DNA of 64,000 nt from Branchiostoma belcheri. Lineage: Eukaryota > Chordata > Leptocardii > Amphioxiformes > Branchiostomatidae. Below, in pieces: positions 9,884 to 19,178 of the stretch. The notes beneath the pieces are model-generated. The model was not told the origin of the DNA, did not search any database, and was given only the letters and a program-made list of their open reading frames with translations. The first letter of the stretch is position 1. Every line of letters starts with the position of its first letter. Location: positions 572,554-636,553 of the forward strand of contig NW_017804009.1 of the NCBI RefSeq assembly GCF_001625305.1, written 5' to 3'. A program made the translations under genes and the position numbers.

Positions 9884-10101
9884 ATAGCGAAGCATTGTAA
9901 ATTGAAAAGAACTTGACTTTTGTGCAGCTCTTTCGCGATAAAACAGGAATTGAACTGAATGGACTGATCGTAACTGAATGGACTGATCGTATGACCATGT
10001 TAACTGTATAGTTGATAAAACTGGATACGACTGTTAATATAGTGCTATACAATTATACAATTTGCAGAACATGATCTGAACAGTTGTATGGGTTGTTTCA
10101 A

Positions 10102-10107
10102 AATAAA
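10102..10107 (+). terminator. Candidate polyadenylation signal
   Basis: AATAAA lies 219 bases after the stop of the transposase-like gene, followed by a T-rich stretch. It is a plausible 3' end signal but not proven. Confidence 0.35.
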
Positions 10108-10160
10108 CTTGCTTCTCGTCTGTCGTTCTTTTGACTTCTCTCAATGACGATAAGTCCGTT

Positions 10161-10298
10161 GCCGTGGAATTGACCACTTTTCGTGGTGAAGTCCTCGGCC
10201 GTGGGGGAACTTAGTCATAAATTCTGCTACCGCGGGCATTATGACTAAGTCCCTTCTCGGCCGAGGACTTCACCACTAAAAGTGGTCAATTCCACGGC
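10161..10298. mobile_element. Hairpin MITE, ~138 bp
   Basis: Left arm 10161-10220 pairs with right arm 10238-10298 with few mismatches (outer end GCCGTGGAATTGACCAC, inner end ACTTAGTCATAA) around a short GC-rich loop. A second mini-palindrome, CCGTGGA/TCCACGG, adjoins at 10298-10320. No coding capacity. Confidence 0.8.
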
Positions 10299-10337
10299 CG
10301 TGGAGTTGAACAATCCACGGTCTCCGGAAATAGCTCG

Positions 10338-10459
10338 TTCCTGAGGAAACTGAGCTGTGACATGCGCAGCAGTAATATTTATACATGTTCTTTCTAACAT
10401 GGGACTGAATGACATGTACTTTCAAACATCATACAGTTTGTAATATTAGACAGATCTAC
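10338..10459. repeat. Dispersed repeat R1, 3' half
   Basis: It matches 16763-16877 closely and 14001-14100 partly (TGAGCTGTGACATGCGCAGC onward). It joins directly to the zinc-knuckle ORF below, so that ORF's first ~17 codons (ATG at 10409) are repeat-derived rather than original. Confidence 0.8.
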
Positions 10460-11341
10460 AGGAGGAGGAGAAGAAGGCAATACCAGTTCGCAACCGCGCC
10501 CAATTCGGGACGGCGAGTGCATGGGATAGCTACGTGTTACACCTGCGGTGACCCCAGCCACTTTGCAAGGGACTGCCCGGTGTCTAAGGAGGCGCGACCC
10601 ACTGGGGCTAGCTCCTTCTTCACTAGTACTGGAGGGAAGGCCGGGCAACAGGCAACCTTCATCGTCGCAGGTCAGGTGGAGGGAAAGAAGGTCCCTCTGT
10701 TGCTGGACACTGGGAGCACCCAGTCGTTAATCCGAGGAGACCTGGTGGATGTGGGAAAAATCGCAGAAGATCAAGGTGGAATCACCTGTGTTCACGGGGA
10801 GGAGAAAATGTATCCCACCGCGCAGGTAGAGATCCGTGTAGGCAACCGGAGCTACAGGGTCAATGCAAACCTGCCGCGCCCTGCTATTGTCGGACGGGAC
10901 GTTCCTCACTTGGCAAAACTGGTGCAGCTGTGCGCGGCTGGGAAGCTGGAGCCATACGGGGTGAAAAAGGGCTGGGTCACCAGCGACTGGAGGGAGGCCT
11001 CTGCTAACAGGGGACAAGCATTGCGTCGTTATGGTAACGGTTATGATCGTGGCGTCACCCGGCCACGGTCTTACAACTACATGTATGTCGGTGGTAGACC
11101 AAAACTACAGCTGGCGGGACGTACGAAACCAGTTGGGAGCCCTCACCTGCCAGCACCGGGGAAGTCCCAGTGGCGCATCTTTGGTGGCGCCAATCCGATG
11201 GACACGGCAGCGAGAAAGCACGTGATCGAGGAGAGGCTCTCCCGACAAAAGGTCGGGGGATGGAGGCAGCCCTACAGATTCGTGGTGACGCATCGGGCGG
11301 GAAAGGCCAATGCCAACGCCGACGCTCTGTCCAGGGCCTGA
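10460..11341 (+). pseudogene. Ty3/gypsy-like Gag-Pol, internally deleted
   Basis: One open frame encodes a CCHC zinc knuckle (CYTCGDPSHFARDC), a retroviral-type aspartic protease (LLLDTGSTQSLIRGD, with flap-like and IVGRD motifs), and then jumps to the C-terminal end of a gypsy RNase H (FVVTHRAGKANANADALSRA). Reverse transcriptase and most of RNase H are missing, so it is a deletion derivative of about 290 codons. Integrase is absent downstream. Keeping the frame across such a large deletion is notable. Confidence 0.8.
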
Positions 11342-11732
11342 GACAATAAGACACTATGCCCTTTGCTCAATACGACTCTCTAGTGTCATGTGATCACGTA
11401 GGATCGTAGGCCTTTTACAGTTGTTAGAAAGTGTTTCTGCATGTTAAGTTGTCGTTTGTACTAGTTTGTTTATGTAGTGCTAATTCATTCTTAGAAGTTG
11501 TTTAGCCGTTGCTAAAGTTTAAGTAGATGGAACGCCTGGTAGTCAACCTGTTCCTACAGACGACCACTACCTGGACTTTAGTGAACTGACATATATATAT
11601 CTATCTATGTAGGATCCAGTTTCTTTTTATTATAGTTTTGTACAATATAATGCATGTGTACCGCCGGATCTGGGTTACAAGTATGGAGACCATAGAGTTA
11701 GAGTTTTGTGATTGAAAGTAGTATTTTCAATG
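11342..11732. other. 3' internal region of the gypsy-like element
   Basis: No ORF of note. It contains short AT microrepeats (ATATATATCTATCTATG near 11592) and leads to the polypurine tract. It may be a remnant of the integrase/3' untranslated region, unrecognisable at the protein level. Confidence 0.4.
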
Positions 11733-11750
11733 AAGAGAAAAAGGGGCAGA
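11733..11750 (+). promoter_or_regulatory. Polypurine tract
   Basis: The purine run GAAGAGAAAAAGGGGCAGA ends immediately before TGTGATGGG. In LTR elements this tract primes plus-strand synthesis and directly abuts the 3' LTR, which fits here. Confidence 0.65.
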
Positions 11751-11922
11751 TGTGATGGGATACGTAGAATAGTTTTGAGGGGGCCCATAAGGCAGAGCGT
11801 GGGTGCTGGCGTGAGTCAGTCAGGGCCCAGGCTGGAGAGAGAGGTCCGGTTGGCCTGTACTAGGGCAGCAGTCTGGTATTAAACGGAGTTCTTTGAGATC
11901 AACCCCGGCTCATTTCCTGACA
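11751..11922 (+). mobile_element. Probable 3' LTR, ~172 bp
   Basis: It begins TGTGATGGGATACG directly after the polypurine tract and ends TTTCCTGACA, giving TG...CA termini. Near the end it carries TATTAAACGGAGTTC. No 5' partner LTR is in the window, so the length rests on these boundary motifs alone. Confidence 0.6.
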
Positions 11923-11959
11923 TATATGTTAATATATTACTTTAGTTTTTATTTCTACA

Positions 11960-12157
11960 GCTCAGAGAACTGAGGTGGACTTCAGCTACATTGATATAAA
12001 TGTGGACGCTACGATAGACGGGCTGAAGAAACTGAAGGAGACACCTGGCCCCAACTTCAGGGGACTGGATGCCTTCCTGGAGAAGAATGCGACCGTGGCG
12101 AACATACAGTACACAGCTGCTGACATTGACCAGTTCATGAAGAATATAAGTAGCTGA
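11960..12157 (+). CDS. Exon E1, copy 1, unknown transposon gene
   Basis: It follows TTATTTCTACAG and reads RTEVDFSYIDINVDATIDGL, then KKLKETPGPNFRGLDAFLEK and ADIDQFMKNISS before TGA. The same exon with its identical acceptor tract recurs at 16977-17104. Family unknown; it appears linked to the transposase fragments at 12356-12830 and 17125-17330 because both pairs occur in the same order. Confidence 0.5.
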   Translation, partial: AQRTEVDFSYIDINVDATIDGLKKLKETPGPNFRGLDAFLEKNATVANIQYTAADIDQFMKNISS

Positions 12158-12242
12158 TTATCAAAACTAAACTCATTGAAAAAATATCTAACAATGCATA
12201 ACAATTACATATACACGGTCTAGAGAGAGACCCATATACACA

Positions 12243-12340
12243 GGTGGGCCATAGGGATGAAACGAAGAGAATTTTTTTAACCATCCTCTTTACTGCACCA
12301 GTTTGTCACAAAGAAAGTTTTAGAAGGCCTCTTGAAATAG
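12243..12340. repeat. Short dispersed repeat
   Basis: CATATACACAGGTGG followed by GGATGAAACGAAG recurs at 15951-16000, and a similar DTDTSIDM-coding segment follows here. It is probably a further exon piece of the same transposon family. Confidence 0.4.
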
Positions 12341-12355
12341 AAGCACAGTGCTGAT

Positions 12356-12830
12356 GTGCCCATTGCTAATGATACAGACACCAGTATTGACATGACAAAT
12401 GCTGAAGCGCAGTTGCTAAGGTACGTTTCTGGCTATATGCCACATGCATTAAGGCCCTACCAGAAACTTAACAATAAGCTAGCACAATTCAGTGTCTATT
12501 TTACAATAATGGAGAGTTTCATCTACCAACTTCACACACACAACTTTTCTGCAATATACACAAGGATGGATCAACACTGAAAACCGTGGAGGGCTATTCG
12601 CTGTAACAGATGAGGTGTACTTGTTTTTCCGTACTGAGAAAGTTGTCAGGGGTACAGCAAATTTACAACAACTCTGTCATGGCGAGTTGACTAGTATGAA
12701 AGATAACTTCATAAGAAACATTGAGACCGATGTCAAAGTAAACAAGTACTGGTGTAACCTAGCCTCAGGCTCCGTCACAAATGAGAGAGCTAGAATAACG
12801 CTGCTGGAGACTGTGCTAACATACTATTAG
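12356..12830 (+). pseudogene. Transposon protein C-terminal fragment (family X)
   Basis: Three frames in succession carry one protein: LLRYVSGYMPHALRPYQKLN then FSVYFTIMES, GGLFAVTDEVYLFFRTEKVV (around 12590-12640), and VKVNKYWCNLASGSVTNERA to ITLLETVLTYY. The pattern of a glycine turn followed by EVYLFFR and a C-terminal KYW...LL is common in uncharacterised invertebrate DNA-transposon proteins. At least two frameshifts. Its end recurs at 17125. Confidence 0.5.
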
Positions 12831-12845
12831 AGTACAGCGGACAGA

Positions 12846-13313
12846 ATGGAGCGATACGTGGACAGTGTTGTCGCCCCGTACATGGCCGCCCAGCGAGAAC
12901 GACTTGGCCTGGACGAGGACCACCCCGGCCTGGCCATCTTTGACGTCTATAAAGCACATCGCACTCCCGGACTGCTAGCAAAGCTGAGAGAGGCCAACAT
13001 TCGCCCCGTGTTCGTCCCGGCCAGCTGTACCGGCGAGTTGCAACCCCTCGACTCGGACGGGTGCATCAATAACGCGCTGAAGAAGGACCTGACCCAGTCT
13101 TTCACCAACTTTTACGCTGAGAAAGTGGCAAAGGCACTGGAGAACGGCACAGACATCGAGAACATCAAGGTTTACCTGCGCCTGTCCGCCATCAAACCGC
13201 TGCACGCTAACTGGCTGTTGGGAGCCATGGGCAGGCTTGCCGCCAAGACAGACGTCATCGGCCGAGGCTGGGAGCGCAGAGGGATCCGGGACGCCATCCA
13301 GAAGGTTCGATAG
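12846..13313 (+). pseudogene. pogo/Tigger-like DDE transposase, 3' half
   Basis: 155 codons from ATG 12846 match the DDE_1 core of CENP-B/pogo-like transposases: GLAIFDVYKAHRT holds the second catalytic Asp, followed by NIRPVFVPASCTGELQPLDS (the TxxLQPLD motif) and a C-terminal helical part (LRLSAIKPLHANWL). The first catalytic Asp and the N-terminal HTH domains are missing. A matching HTH fragment is at 17423-17590. The frame is clean, but truncation excludes activity. Confidence 0.8.
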
Positions 13314-13801
13314 ACTATCAGCCATCACACGTAACATTGAACTGTATTTCACTCGTAAATTTCCACAAATTCCTGACGCCATTTCGTTCCTATTGTTAAC
13401 TAGTAGTACTGTAACTTGGCTTGGGTTCCATTTCCGTGAGAATTTCCGACTGTAGCACGCAAAAAAAGCCTTACATTTTGTACCACATGTAACGCTAAAC
13501 TTCCGACTGTACTTCTGTCTCGAAATTTAGCAGATTTCAGCCAACTATCTTGTAGTTTATACATCATTTCTAGAGTTGTAACTACGTAGCATGTGACATA
13601 GCTTGTTATTACATGCAACGTAGCGGAGTAGCGAAGGAACAGCCACAGCCCAGAGCAGCGGAGGCCAAAGCACTGGGGTAAAAAAAGAAGACAGGGCCGA
13701 CATGAGAATGGCTACAGTCTGGAAAGGGGATGCGAGCACAATCAAAGCATCAATGCACAAAAGCAATAAAATCAAAGCCTAATGCATAAAAAGCCCATTT
13801 T
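13314..13801. other. No gene recognised
   Basis: Only short ORFs with no resemblance to known families. It ends where repeat R1 begins. Confidence 0.4.
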
Positions 13802-14100
13802 GCTATCCTATGTGCTAGAAGAATGTTTTTTGGACCTACACTAGTCAGCAGAAATGTAAGGTGGAAACAAGGGAAACTGCAGCTAAACGAAAGCAAAGTA
13901 GAGAAGATCCAAATTATGTGAATAGGCATTACCGCTTGGACAAACCAACTTTTGAAGCAACCTGGCGTAACTGTAGAAGCCGTATCGACTATTGGGTGTT
14001 CCTGAGGAGGAAACTGAGCTGTGACATGCGCAGCAGTAATATTTATGCATATACTTTCAAACATGGGACTGAATGACATGTACTTTCAAACATCATACAG
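13802..14100. repeat. Dispersed repeat R1, copy 2 (fullest)
   Basis: It contains the longest R1 reading frame, 13861-14076: NRHYRLDKPTFEATWRNCRS, then SRIDYWVFLRRKLSCDMRSS and NIYAYTFKHGTE. Copies at 3805 and 16569 share it with indels, so R1 is a transposon internal fragment rather than a structural repeat. Confidence 0.8.
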
Positions 14101-14270
14101 AGGCGATTTCGCTAGTGAAGGACCTGTTGCCCAATCAATTGTCTACGATGCGTGCCCGAATGACTGTCCTTTTTGCCGGGGAAAACGCAAACGCAAGAAA
14201 TTGTCATGTGTGCGAGGCACCGCGATATAACGGTGAAACAAAGAAGCCAAACAAGAAGTATACCTACTTC
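14101..14270 (+). pseudogene. Cys-rich continuation of R1 protein
   Basis: A short frame after R1 reads VYDACPNDCPFCRGKRKRKK and LSCVRGTAI before a stop. Clustered Cys with a basic run suggests a zinc-binding, nucleic-acid-contacting piece. Family unknown. Confidence 0.35.
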
Positions 14271-14418
14271 CCATCATAGACACTGTGAAAACCCTGTCGA
14301 AGGACTTGCAAGCGCAAGGGGCAAAGCTGAAAGACGAACCTCCAATGGCAATTCAGATACATAATGATAATGGCTTCTCTTGTTTTTTTAGCATCTAATT
14401 TTTTTTTCTATTTTCAGA

Positions 14419-14603
14419 GATCACAAGGGAGTTCTACGGCGACTGGTCAGGGAGGAGGTAGATCTGGAGTTCTGTTGTATGCGAGGGCCAGCTCCGTCGG
14501 TATCAGCGGACGGCCTACAAGAACCTCCAGGGACGGCTGTTAGAGGCGTCACATGCGCCAGTATCTACGGCCCGGTTGTCAACTATGGGAGAGAGAATGG
14601 CCC
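14419..14603 (+). CDS. Possible exon, unknown
   Basis: A TTTTCAG acceptor precedes an open stretch, DHKGVLRRLVREEVDLEFCC, running about 60 codons into the start of the 170-bp tandem duplication. No family recognised; low confidence. Confidence 0.25.
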
Positions 14604-14912
14604 GTGAAATGTATGACCTGTGTATTGCAAATAACTTTTGTACCGTTCCCTATTTAACATTTTTTGTATTTTCCAAGTATCTTTTTATTGTGATGCAATG
14701 TATTTTGCATTTTCAACATTTTAAACTGAACCGTTTGGATACCGGTTATCAACTATGTGAGAGAGAATGACCCGTGAAATGTATGACCTGTGTATTGCAA
14801 ATAACTTTTGTACTTTTCCCCATTTTTTTGGTATTTTCCAAGTATTTTTTTTATTGTGATGCAATATTATATTTTGCACTTCAAGAGTTTGAACTGAACC
14901 GGTTGGATACCG
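14576..14912. repeat. 170-bp tandem duplication
   Basis: 14576-14745 is repeated at 14746-14912 with small differences; both units begin near TCAACTATG and end GGATACCG. Degenerate traces continue to about 15060. AT-rich and non-coding. Confidence 0.85.
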
Positions 14913-15146
14913 TTGAATTATAAATAACTTTCGTATTTTTGCATTGAACATTTGTATTTTTTGGTTGCATTTATATTTTTATTCAATTGCAATTGTAATT
15001 GTAAATAACGTTTGTACTTTTTGTATTTTGCACTTTTGAGTGTTTGACTTGTCCATATCTTTTTTATGGGTGTCAAATGTAAAGTACATGTATGTTGTAA
15101 TTTCACATGATCATAATTTCACAAGCTTGAACTGCAAACCACTTCT

Positions 15147-15569
15147 ATGTTCCCATTCCCCCTGGAAAACGGCACAAACGGGACAACTTGGAGCTCAAAC
15201 CTGATGCGCCTGAGAAGGGAGTGCCCCGATGACTTCGAGGTGGTGCTGGTAGACAATACGCAGTAAAGTAAGCCTATCCGAAAGCTGTGTAGCGGGGTGA
15301 AGGACAGCACAGTGTACTTTATGGACTGCACCATGAAGGAAGACGTTCTGAAAGTCACACAAAACCGTGACGGCCCATTCCAGCAGTATGAACTTCTACG
15401 CATACAGTCCTGGAAGAAACAATGTCAACGCGCCATTCAAGAGTGGGGTGAAGAGAAGTTTGCCAGGCAACGAGATTGCAGCTGGAAGATAAGTCCTGGA
15501 CAGGGCCCATACCATCGTGAAGAAGTGACCGTTGCACTGTCCGCTTCCACAGGAAACACGCACGCTCTG
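15147..15569 (+). pseudogene. Unknown protein exon with one in-frame stop
   Basis: From ATG 15147 a single frame reads MFPFPLENGTNGTTW, then MRLRRECPDDFEVVLVDNTQ, a TAA at 15264-15266, then KDSTVYFMDCTMKEDVLKVT and WGEEKFARQRDCSWKISPGQ to a GTAAGG donor at 15570. Composition is protein-like on both sides of the stop, so this is probably one exon with a nonsense change. No family recognised. Confidence 0.4.
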
Positions 15570-15979
15570 GTAAGGTTACTGTTCCTTCATCGGATCTTGT
15601 ACCAACTTCTTGCAATTCCTGTCCCGTTCCCGTTTGCCAGAGCCGTGCCCCCAGCTACTTGGGTTGACGGATGCAGGTGTGGGGGTGTCCAACTTTGAAG
15701 TAAGTATCTTTATAATATGTCTAATTTGATGCATATCATGGTGTTGACATTTTGTTAAGGAATTAATCATTGTCATGTATTGTACTATTGCATAAGCCGG
15801 GAACATCCTGCATTATGAATGAACTGTTACCGCTCTTTGAATTGAAGTACAGTATTTTGGTCACAGACACAGTAAAAGCTTTCAGAAGAAAACCAGTAGT
15901 TTTCAGTTGCTTTCTATCTGTTTCTTCAAGACTCCAAGAAACATCAAATTACATATACACAGGTGGCACAAATGGATGA

Positions 15980-16345
15980 AACGAAGGGAATTTTCTTAAA
16001 TCTTCAGGTACGATTTCGAGCAGCAGAGAGGGTAGTTCACTCCACAAACCTGCTCTGTCGTATTCACCGGGCAAGAGACGATTCAGGGCAGAATGAGGCA
16101 GAGAGACTGAATGGGTATTTACATTCGGACGAATATCTCCACCACCACTTTAAAGAACTGTATGGAGAGAATCTTCAACTCAATGCCACAGAACCCCCCA
16201 GCAGTTTCGAAATTCAGATCAAAAATAAATTATCTGAGTTGGAAGACGCACTAATAGTCGATAACAACTTAGACGTTCCGATACAGAGGAATGAAATCTC
16301 AAACCTCAAGAATGGCAAGGCTTATGGAAATGCCTCACCACTTTC
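15980..16345 (+). pseudogene. LINE fragment just upstream of RT
   Basis: The frame carries SSFEIQIKNKLSELEDALIV and then LDVPIQRNEISNLKNGKAYG, matching the linker and first RT motif (LD.PI...EI...LKNGKA.G) of LINE reverse transcriptases. The usual following -D-...-N...K segment is missing: the next recognisable RT sequence starts at once in another frame, showing an internal deletion. Confidence 0.7.
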
Positions 16346-16557
16346 CTAGATGAAAATAAACTTATATCGCCCAACCAAGCTGGCTTTAGGACCAAATTCA
16401 GAACGAGCGACAATCTCTTCGTAATAGACACACTTCTAAGCAAATATCTTTCAGAAAAATAGACGTATTTATTCCTGTTTCGTTGACTTTAATAAGAAAG
16501 CCTTCGCCTCCGTTGGAAGAGAAGGACTCCTCTACACATTGCTAGATTCGGGAGTAG
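16341..16557 (+). pseudogene. LINE reverse transcriptase fragment
   Basis: It reads FLDENKLISPNQAGFRTKFR and TSDNLFVIDTLLSKYLSEK, then after frameshifts FVDFNKKAF and GREGLLYTLLDSGVGG. These match the QAGFR, F.D..KAF and GVGG blocks of RT domains 2-4. The catalytic FADD block is absent; R1 sequence follows. CR1/L2/Jockey-like by appearance. Confidence 0.7.
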
Positions 16558-16568
16558 GTGGAAATTTT

Positions 16569-16877
16569 GCTGTCTTATGTGCTAGAAGAATGATTTTTTG
16601 ACCTACATTAGTCAGCAGAAATGTAAGGGGGAAACAAGGGAAACTGCAGCTAAACGAAAGCAAAGTAGAGAAGATCCAAAATTATGTGAGTAGGCATTAC
16701 CGCTTGGACAAATCAGCTTTTGAAGCAACCTGGTGTAACTGTAGAAGCCGTATCGACTATTGGGTTCCTGAGCTGTGACATGCGCAGCAGTAATATTTAT
16801 ACATGTTCTTTCTAACATGGGACTGAATGACATGTACTTTCAAACATCATACAGTTTGTAATATTAGACAGATCTAC
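16569..16877. repeat. Dispersed repeat R1, copy 3
   Basis: It matches 13802-14100 over the first half and 10338-10459 over the second, giving the fullest view of the R1 consensus order. It lies directly against the LINE RT fragment, so R1 or the LINE inserted into the other. Confidence 0.8.
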
Positions 16878-16976
16878 TTCTTACAGAATGATATGCGCTA
16901 TAATATTGTATTTTTTTTATGGCAATACCCTAGAAGCATATTGATATCAATGTTGATTTAGTTTTTATTTCTACAG

Positions 16977-17104
16977 AGAACCGAGGTGGACTTCAGCCAC
17001 ATTGATACAAATGTGGACGCTACGATAGACGGGCTGATGAAACTGAAGGAGGTACCTGGCCCCAACTTCAGGGGACTGGGTGCCTTCCTGGTGAAGAAGT
17101 ACTG
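16977..17104 (+). pseudogene. Exon E1, copy 2 (truncated)
   Basis: It duplicates 11960-12090: RTEVDFSHIDTNVDATIDGL, then PGPNFRGLGAFLVKKY and a stop. The identical TTTATTTCTACAG acceptor tract precedes it. A short deletion joins it to downstream sequence. Confidence 0.6.
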
Positions 17105-17124
17105 AGGCTGATAGTGCTTAACAG

Positions 17125-17330
17125 GTTGAGAGTGCTAGCATAACACTGCTGGAGACTGTGCTAACATACTACGTGGATCTAAGATGTAGAGCATTTGCTG
17201 ATGCATACATACTGAGACGTGTGAGACGAGAGACTGTGTGCAACATGTTGGCCTGGTTGAAGCAAGCAAATCCGTCAATGAAGCCTTTCACCACGCCGGA
17301 CTGCCAAACCCCATGGACACCAAAAACCCA
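17125..17330 (+). pseudogene. Family X transposon protein, C-terminal end
   Basis: It overlaps the end of the 12356-12830 fragment (ITLLETVLTYY) and continues VDLRCRAFADAYILRRVRRE and VCNMLAWLKQANPSMKP. Together the two loci show about 250 residues of the C-terminal part. Fused downstream to pogo-type sequence. Confidence 0.5.
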
Positions 17331-17422
17331 GAGGCAACGTCAGCGTCTAACAGGGAGGTGGAGAGGGTGATCGCCGAGTCAGCAAGCCGCAAGAGAAAGC
17401 GCGACACGTATGGCCACCTCAG

Positions 17423-17590
17423 ATGAGAGTCAGGATCGCCAGAATGTGCGTGGAGGTCGGCACATCAAAGGCGGCAAGGCGGCTGTCAGCTGAAGTGGGT
17501 CGCGAGCTAAATGAGAGCACCCTCTGCTCCATTAAGAACAGCTACACCAAGGAGTTGAAGAGGCTGGGCACGGACAGTATCGAGAACTAA
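17423..17590 (+). pseudogene. pogo-like N-terminal HTH fragment
   Basis: Starting at ATG 17423, 55 codons read RIARMCVEVGTSKAARRLSA, then EVGRELNESTLCSIKNSYTK and ELKRLG. This resembles the helix-turn-helix (psq/CENP-B N type) that precedes the DDE domain in pogo-like transposases. Upstream in another frame is the basic stretch ESASRKRKRDTYGHL, so one frameshift separates them. It complements the DDE fragment at 12846-13313. Confidence 0.6.
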
Positions 17591-17742
17591 TGTGGAATGT
17601 GATACACAAATGCAAGCAAACATTTAGGAAACATGGAATTCCCATGGAAGTTGTTACCGACAACGGACCCCAGTTTGCATCAGAGGAGTTCAGGGAATTC
17701 TCAAAGACCTGGAACTTCAGACATGTAATAACAGCATACTAA
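17587..17742 (+). pseudogene. Ty3/gypsy integrase core fragment
   Basis: It reads HKCKQTFRKHGIPMEVVTDN, then GPQFASEEFREFSKTWNFRH and a stop after VITAY. TDNGPQFASEEF is the second catalytic Asp block of retroviral integrases. It overlaps the end of the HTH ORF by a few bases in another frame, marking an insertion junction. Confidence 0.8.
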
Positions 17743-17769
17743 TGGCATATGCAAAGTACATGTATCAGC

Positions 17770-18060
17770 TTTATCAAGTGTCTTTCTCAGCATATAAGCG
17801 AGGAAACATACGAGGGTTACACCTTCCAAGTGGCAGACATTCCAGGCAAATCAAAGCTTCCTCATGCAAGGGTGCTGATTGATAAAACAGATGTAACCTT
17901 CTTGATTGACACAGGAGCTAGTATAAAACATCATTGCAGAAGACGTCCACAAGAAACTGGGAAAACCCAAATTCTCCAAATGCAGTATTATTACAAACCA
18001 TATATGGTGGGGGCAAACCACTAGATATTACCCCCAGCGGACACACTGTAAAGGACAGGG
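17770..18060 (+). pseudogene. Retropepsin fragment with frameshifts
   Basis: DKTDVTFLIDTGASI carries the catalytic DTG of an LTR-element aspartic protease. The continuation EDVHKKLGKPKFSK is in another frame, followed by GGGKPLDITPSGH in a third. Following the integrase fragment, this is out of the normal gypsy order (protease before integrase), so two copies or a rearrangement are present. Base 1 of the window starts in the same motif. Confidence 0.7.
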
Positions 18061-18195
18061 GCCTACTAACTTGTCAACCTCATCTTGACTACTGGAATTG
18101 TGGCGTGGAAATTTACTTCTATATACTAACATTCTATACCCGTTTAAGTAAAAATTTTTCCTACCTTGTGTTTGGCTGGTTGTTAAAAATTACGT

Positions 18196-18620
18196 TTCCC
18201 ACCTTCCAGCTGAAGCACCACAGCCAGGGACAGCCAGCACAAGTGCAGTGCCAGCCAGGCTTTCACTTCTTGTGGGAGACACTAAAGACAATCACCTTGG
18301 CAACGTGGGGGCGACCAACAGAGATCGGCTCGCTGTCCCAGAAACGGGCCTTCATCGGGAGAACAAGAGCAGATAAGGGGTGTAAGAACTTCGCCACATC
18401 AGACGAGTTCTTTTGCCATAGCCGCTTTTCTAGGTTTGGAGTCGCCCGAGGACCATTTTGAGCGTCAGACGCCGCTAGAGTTTGACAAACTTGCAAATGC
18501 ATTTGTACAGGATGTCGTCTTCCCTGGGAAGTGGCGAAAAGATGACGACCAAATGCGCAACAAAGCAAGGCTCCTGCTTTACCCGGGACTGTTGTACATG
18601 GACCTGAAGACTGCAATCAG
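18196..18620 (+). pseudogene. DUF6589-like gene fragment A, middle
   Basis: It reads PGFHFLWETLKTITLATWGR, TEIGSL, then RTRADKGCKNFATSDEFFCH. After a one-base shift near 18417 it continues IAAFLGLESPEDHFERQTPL, FVQDVVFPGKWRKDDDQMRN and YPGLLYMDLKTAIR. The FHFLWETLK and WG motifs resemble the DUF6589 family found in many invertebrate transposon-like proteins. Function unknown. Confidence 0.55.
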
Positions 18621-18749
18621 GTACTGTACATTCAGATCCTGACATGAACTGGATGTCAATCTTTTATTGAGATATTTTATTTTGTAAAACAGTTGATCGT
18701 TCTATACACTTTGCTTATGAACTTTGCTTATGCCTGTAAAATGATTGTA

Positions 18750-18900
18750 GTTCTTATTCTGCTACGAATGGTGCAAAGACTTCAGAAACCCCAACGTGAC
18801 ATTCCTGCAAGAACAAATACACCTCTATGGTTTTGATATAATAGCCATCCAAAATTTCCACGTGGGGACCAGAAGGAATAACACCGAATATGTATAGTCA
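18750..18900 (+). pseudogene. DUF6589-like fragment A, next exon
   Basis: After TTGTAG the frame reads FLFCYEWCKDFRNPNVTFLQ, then EQIHLYGFDII and FHVGTRRNNTEYV before a stop. Its phase does not join the previous donor cleanly, so it may be damaged. Confidence 0.4.
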
Positions 18901-18929
18901 GGTGTTGAAACGTTCTCCCCCCTTTTCAG

Positions 18930-19178
18930 TGGTAGGAACCACCCCAAGTACCAGTTAATCGATATGTTTGACGCCATGGATAGGGCCATGTACCTTGAAG
19001 ATTTAAAGGTCTTCATGCAGAGAACAGAATCAGTGACCAATGGGAACAGGTCTCTGGGAGAAGGGATGGACGCGAAGTTGGACGAAAAAAAAACAAGGCG
19101 TCGAAAGCCTGGCACAAAGGTGCACCCATTGCAGCAGATTCGGTCCGAGTCTTCAGGAACTTGGACGTGTTGCAGAAG
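18930..19178 (+). pseudogene. DUF6589-like fragment A, C-terminal exon
   Basis: Acceptor CCCCTTTTCAG precedes and GTGTGT follows 19178. It reads GRNHPKYQLIDMFDAMDRAM, then YLEDLKVFMQRTESVTNGNR and GMDAKLDE. A run of nine A at 19084-19092 then throws the frame; past it the expected sequence continues as ASKAWHKGAPIAADSVRVFR and NLDVLQK. The homopolymer site is a natural suspect for sequencing error. Confidence 0.55.
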
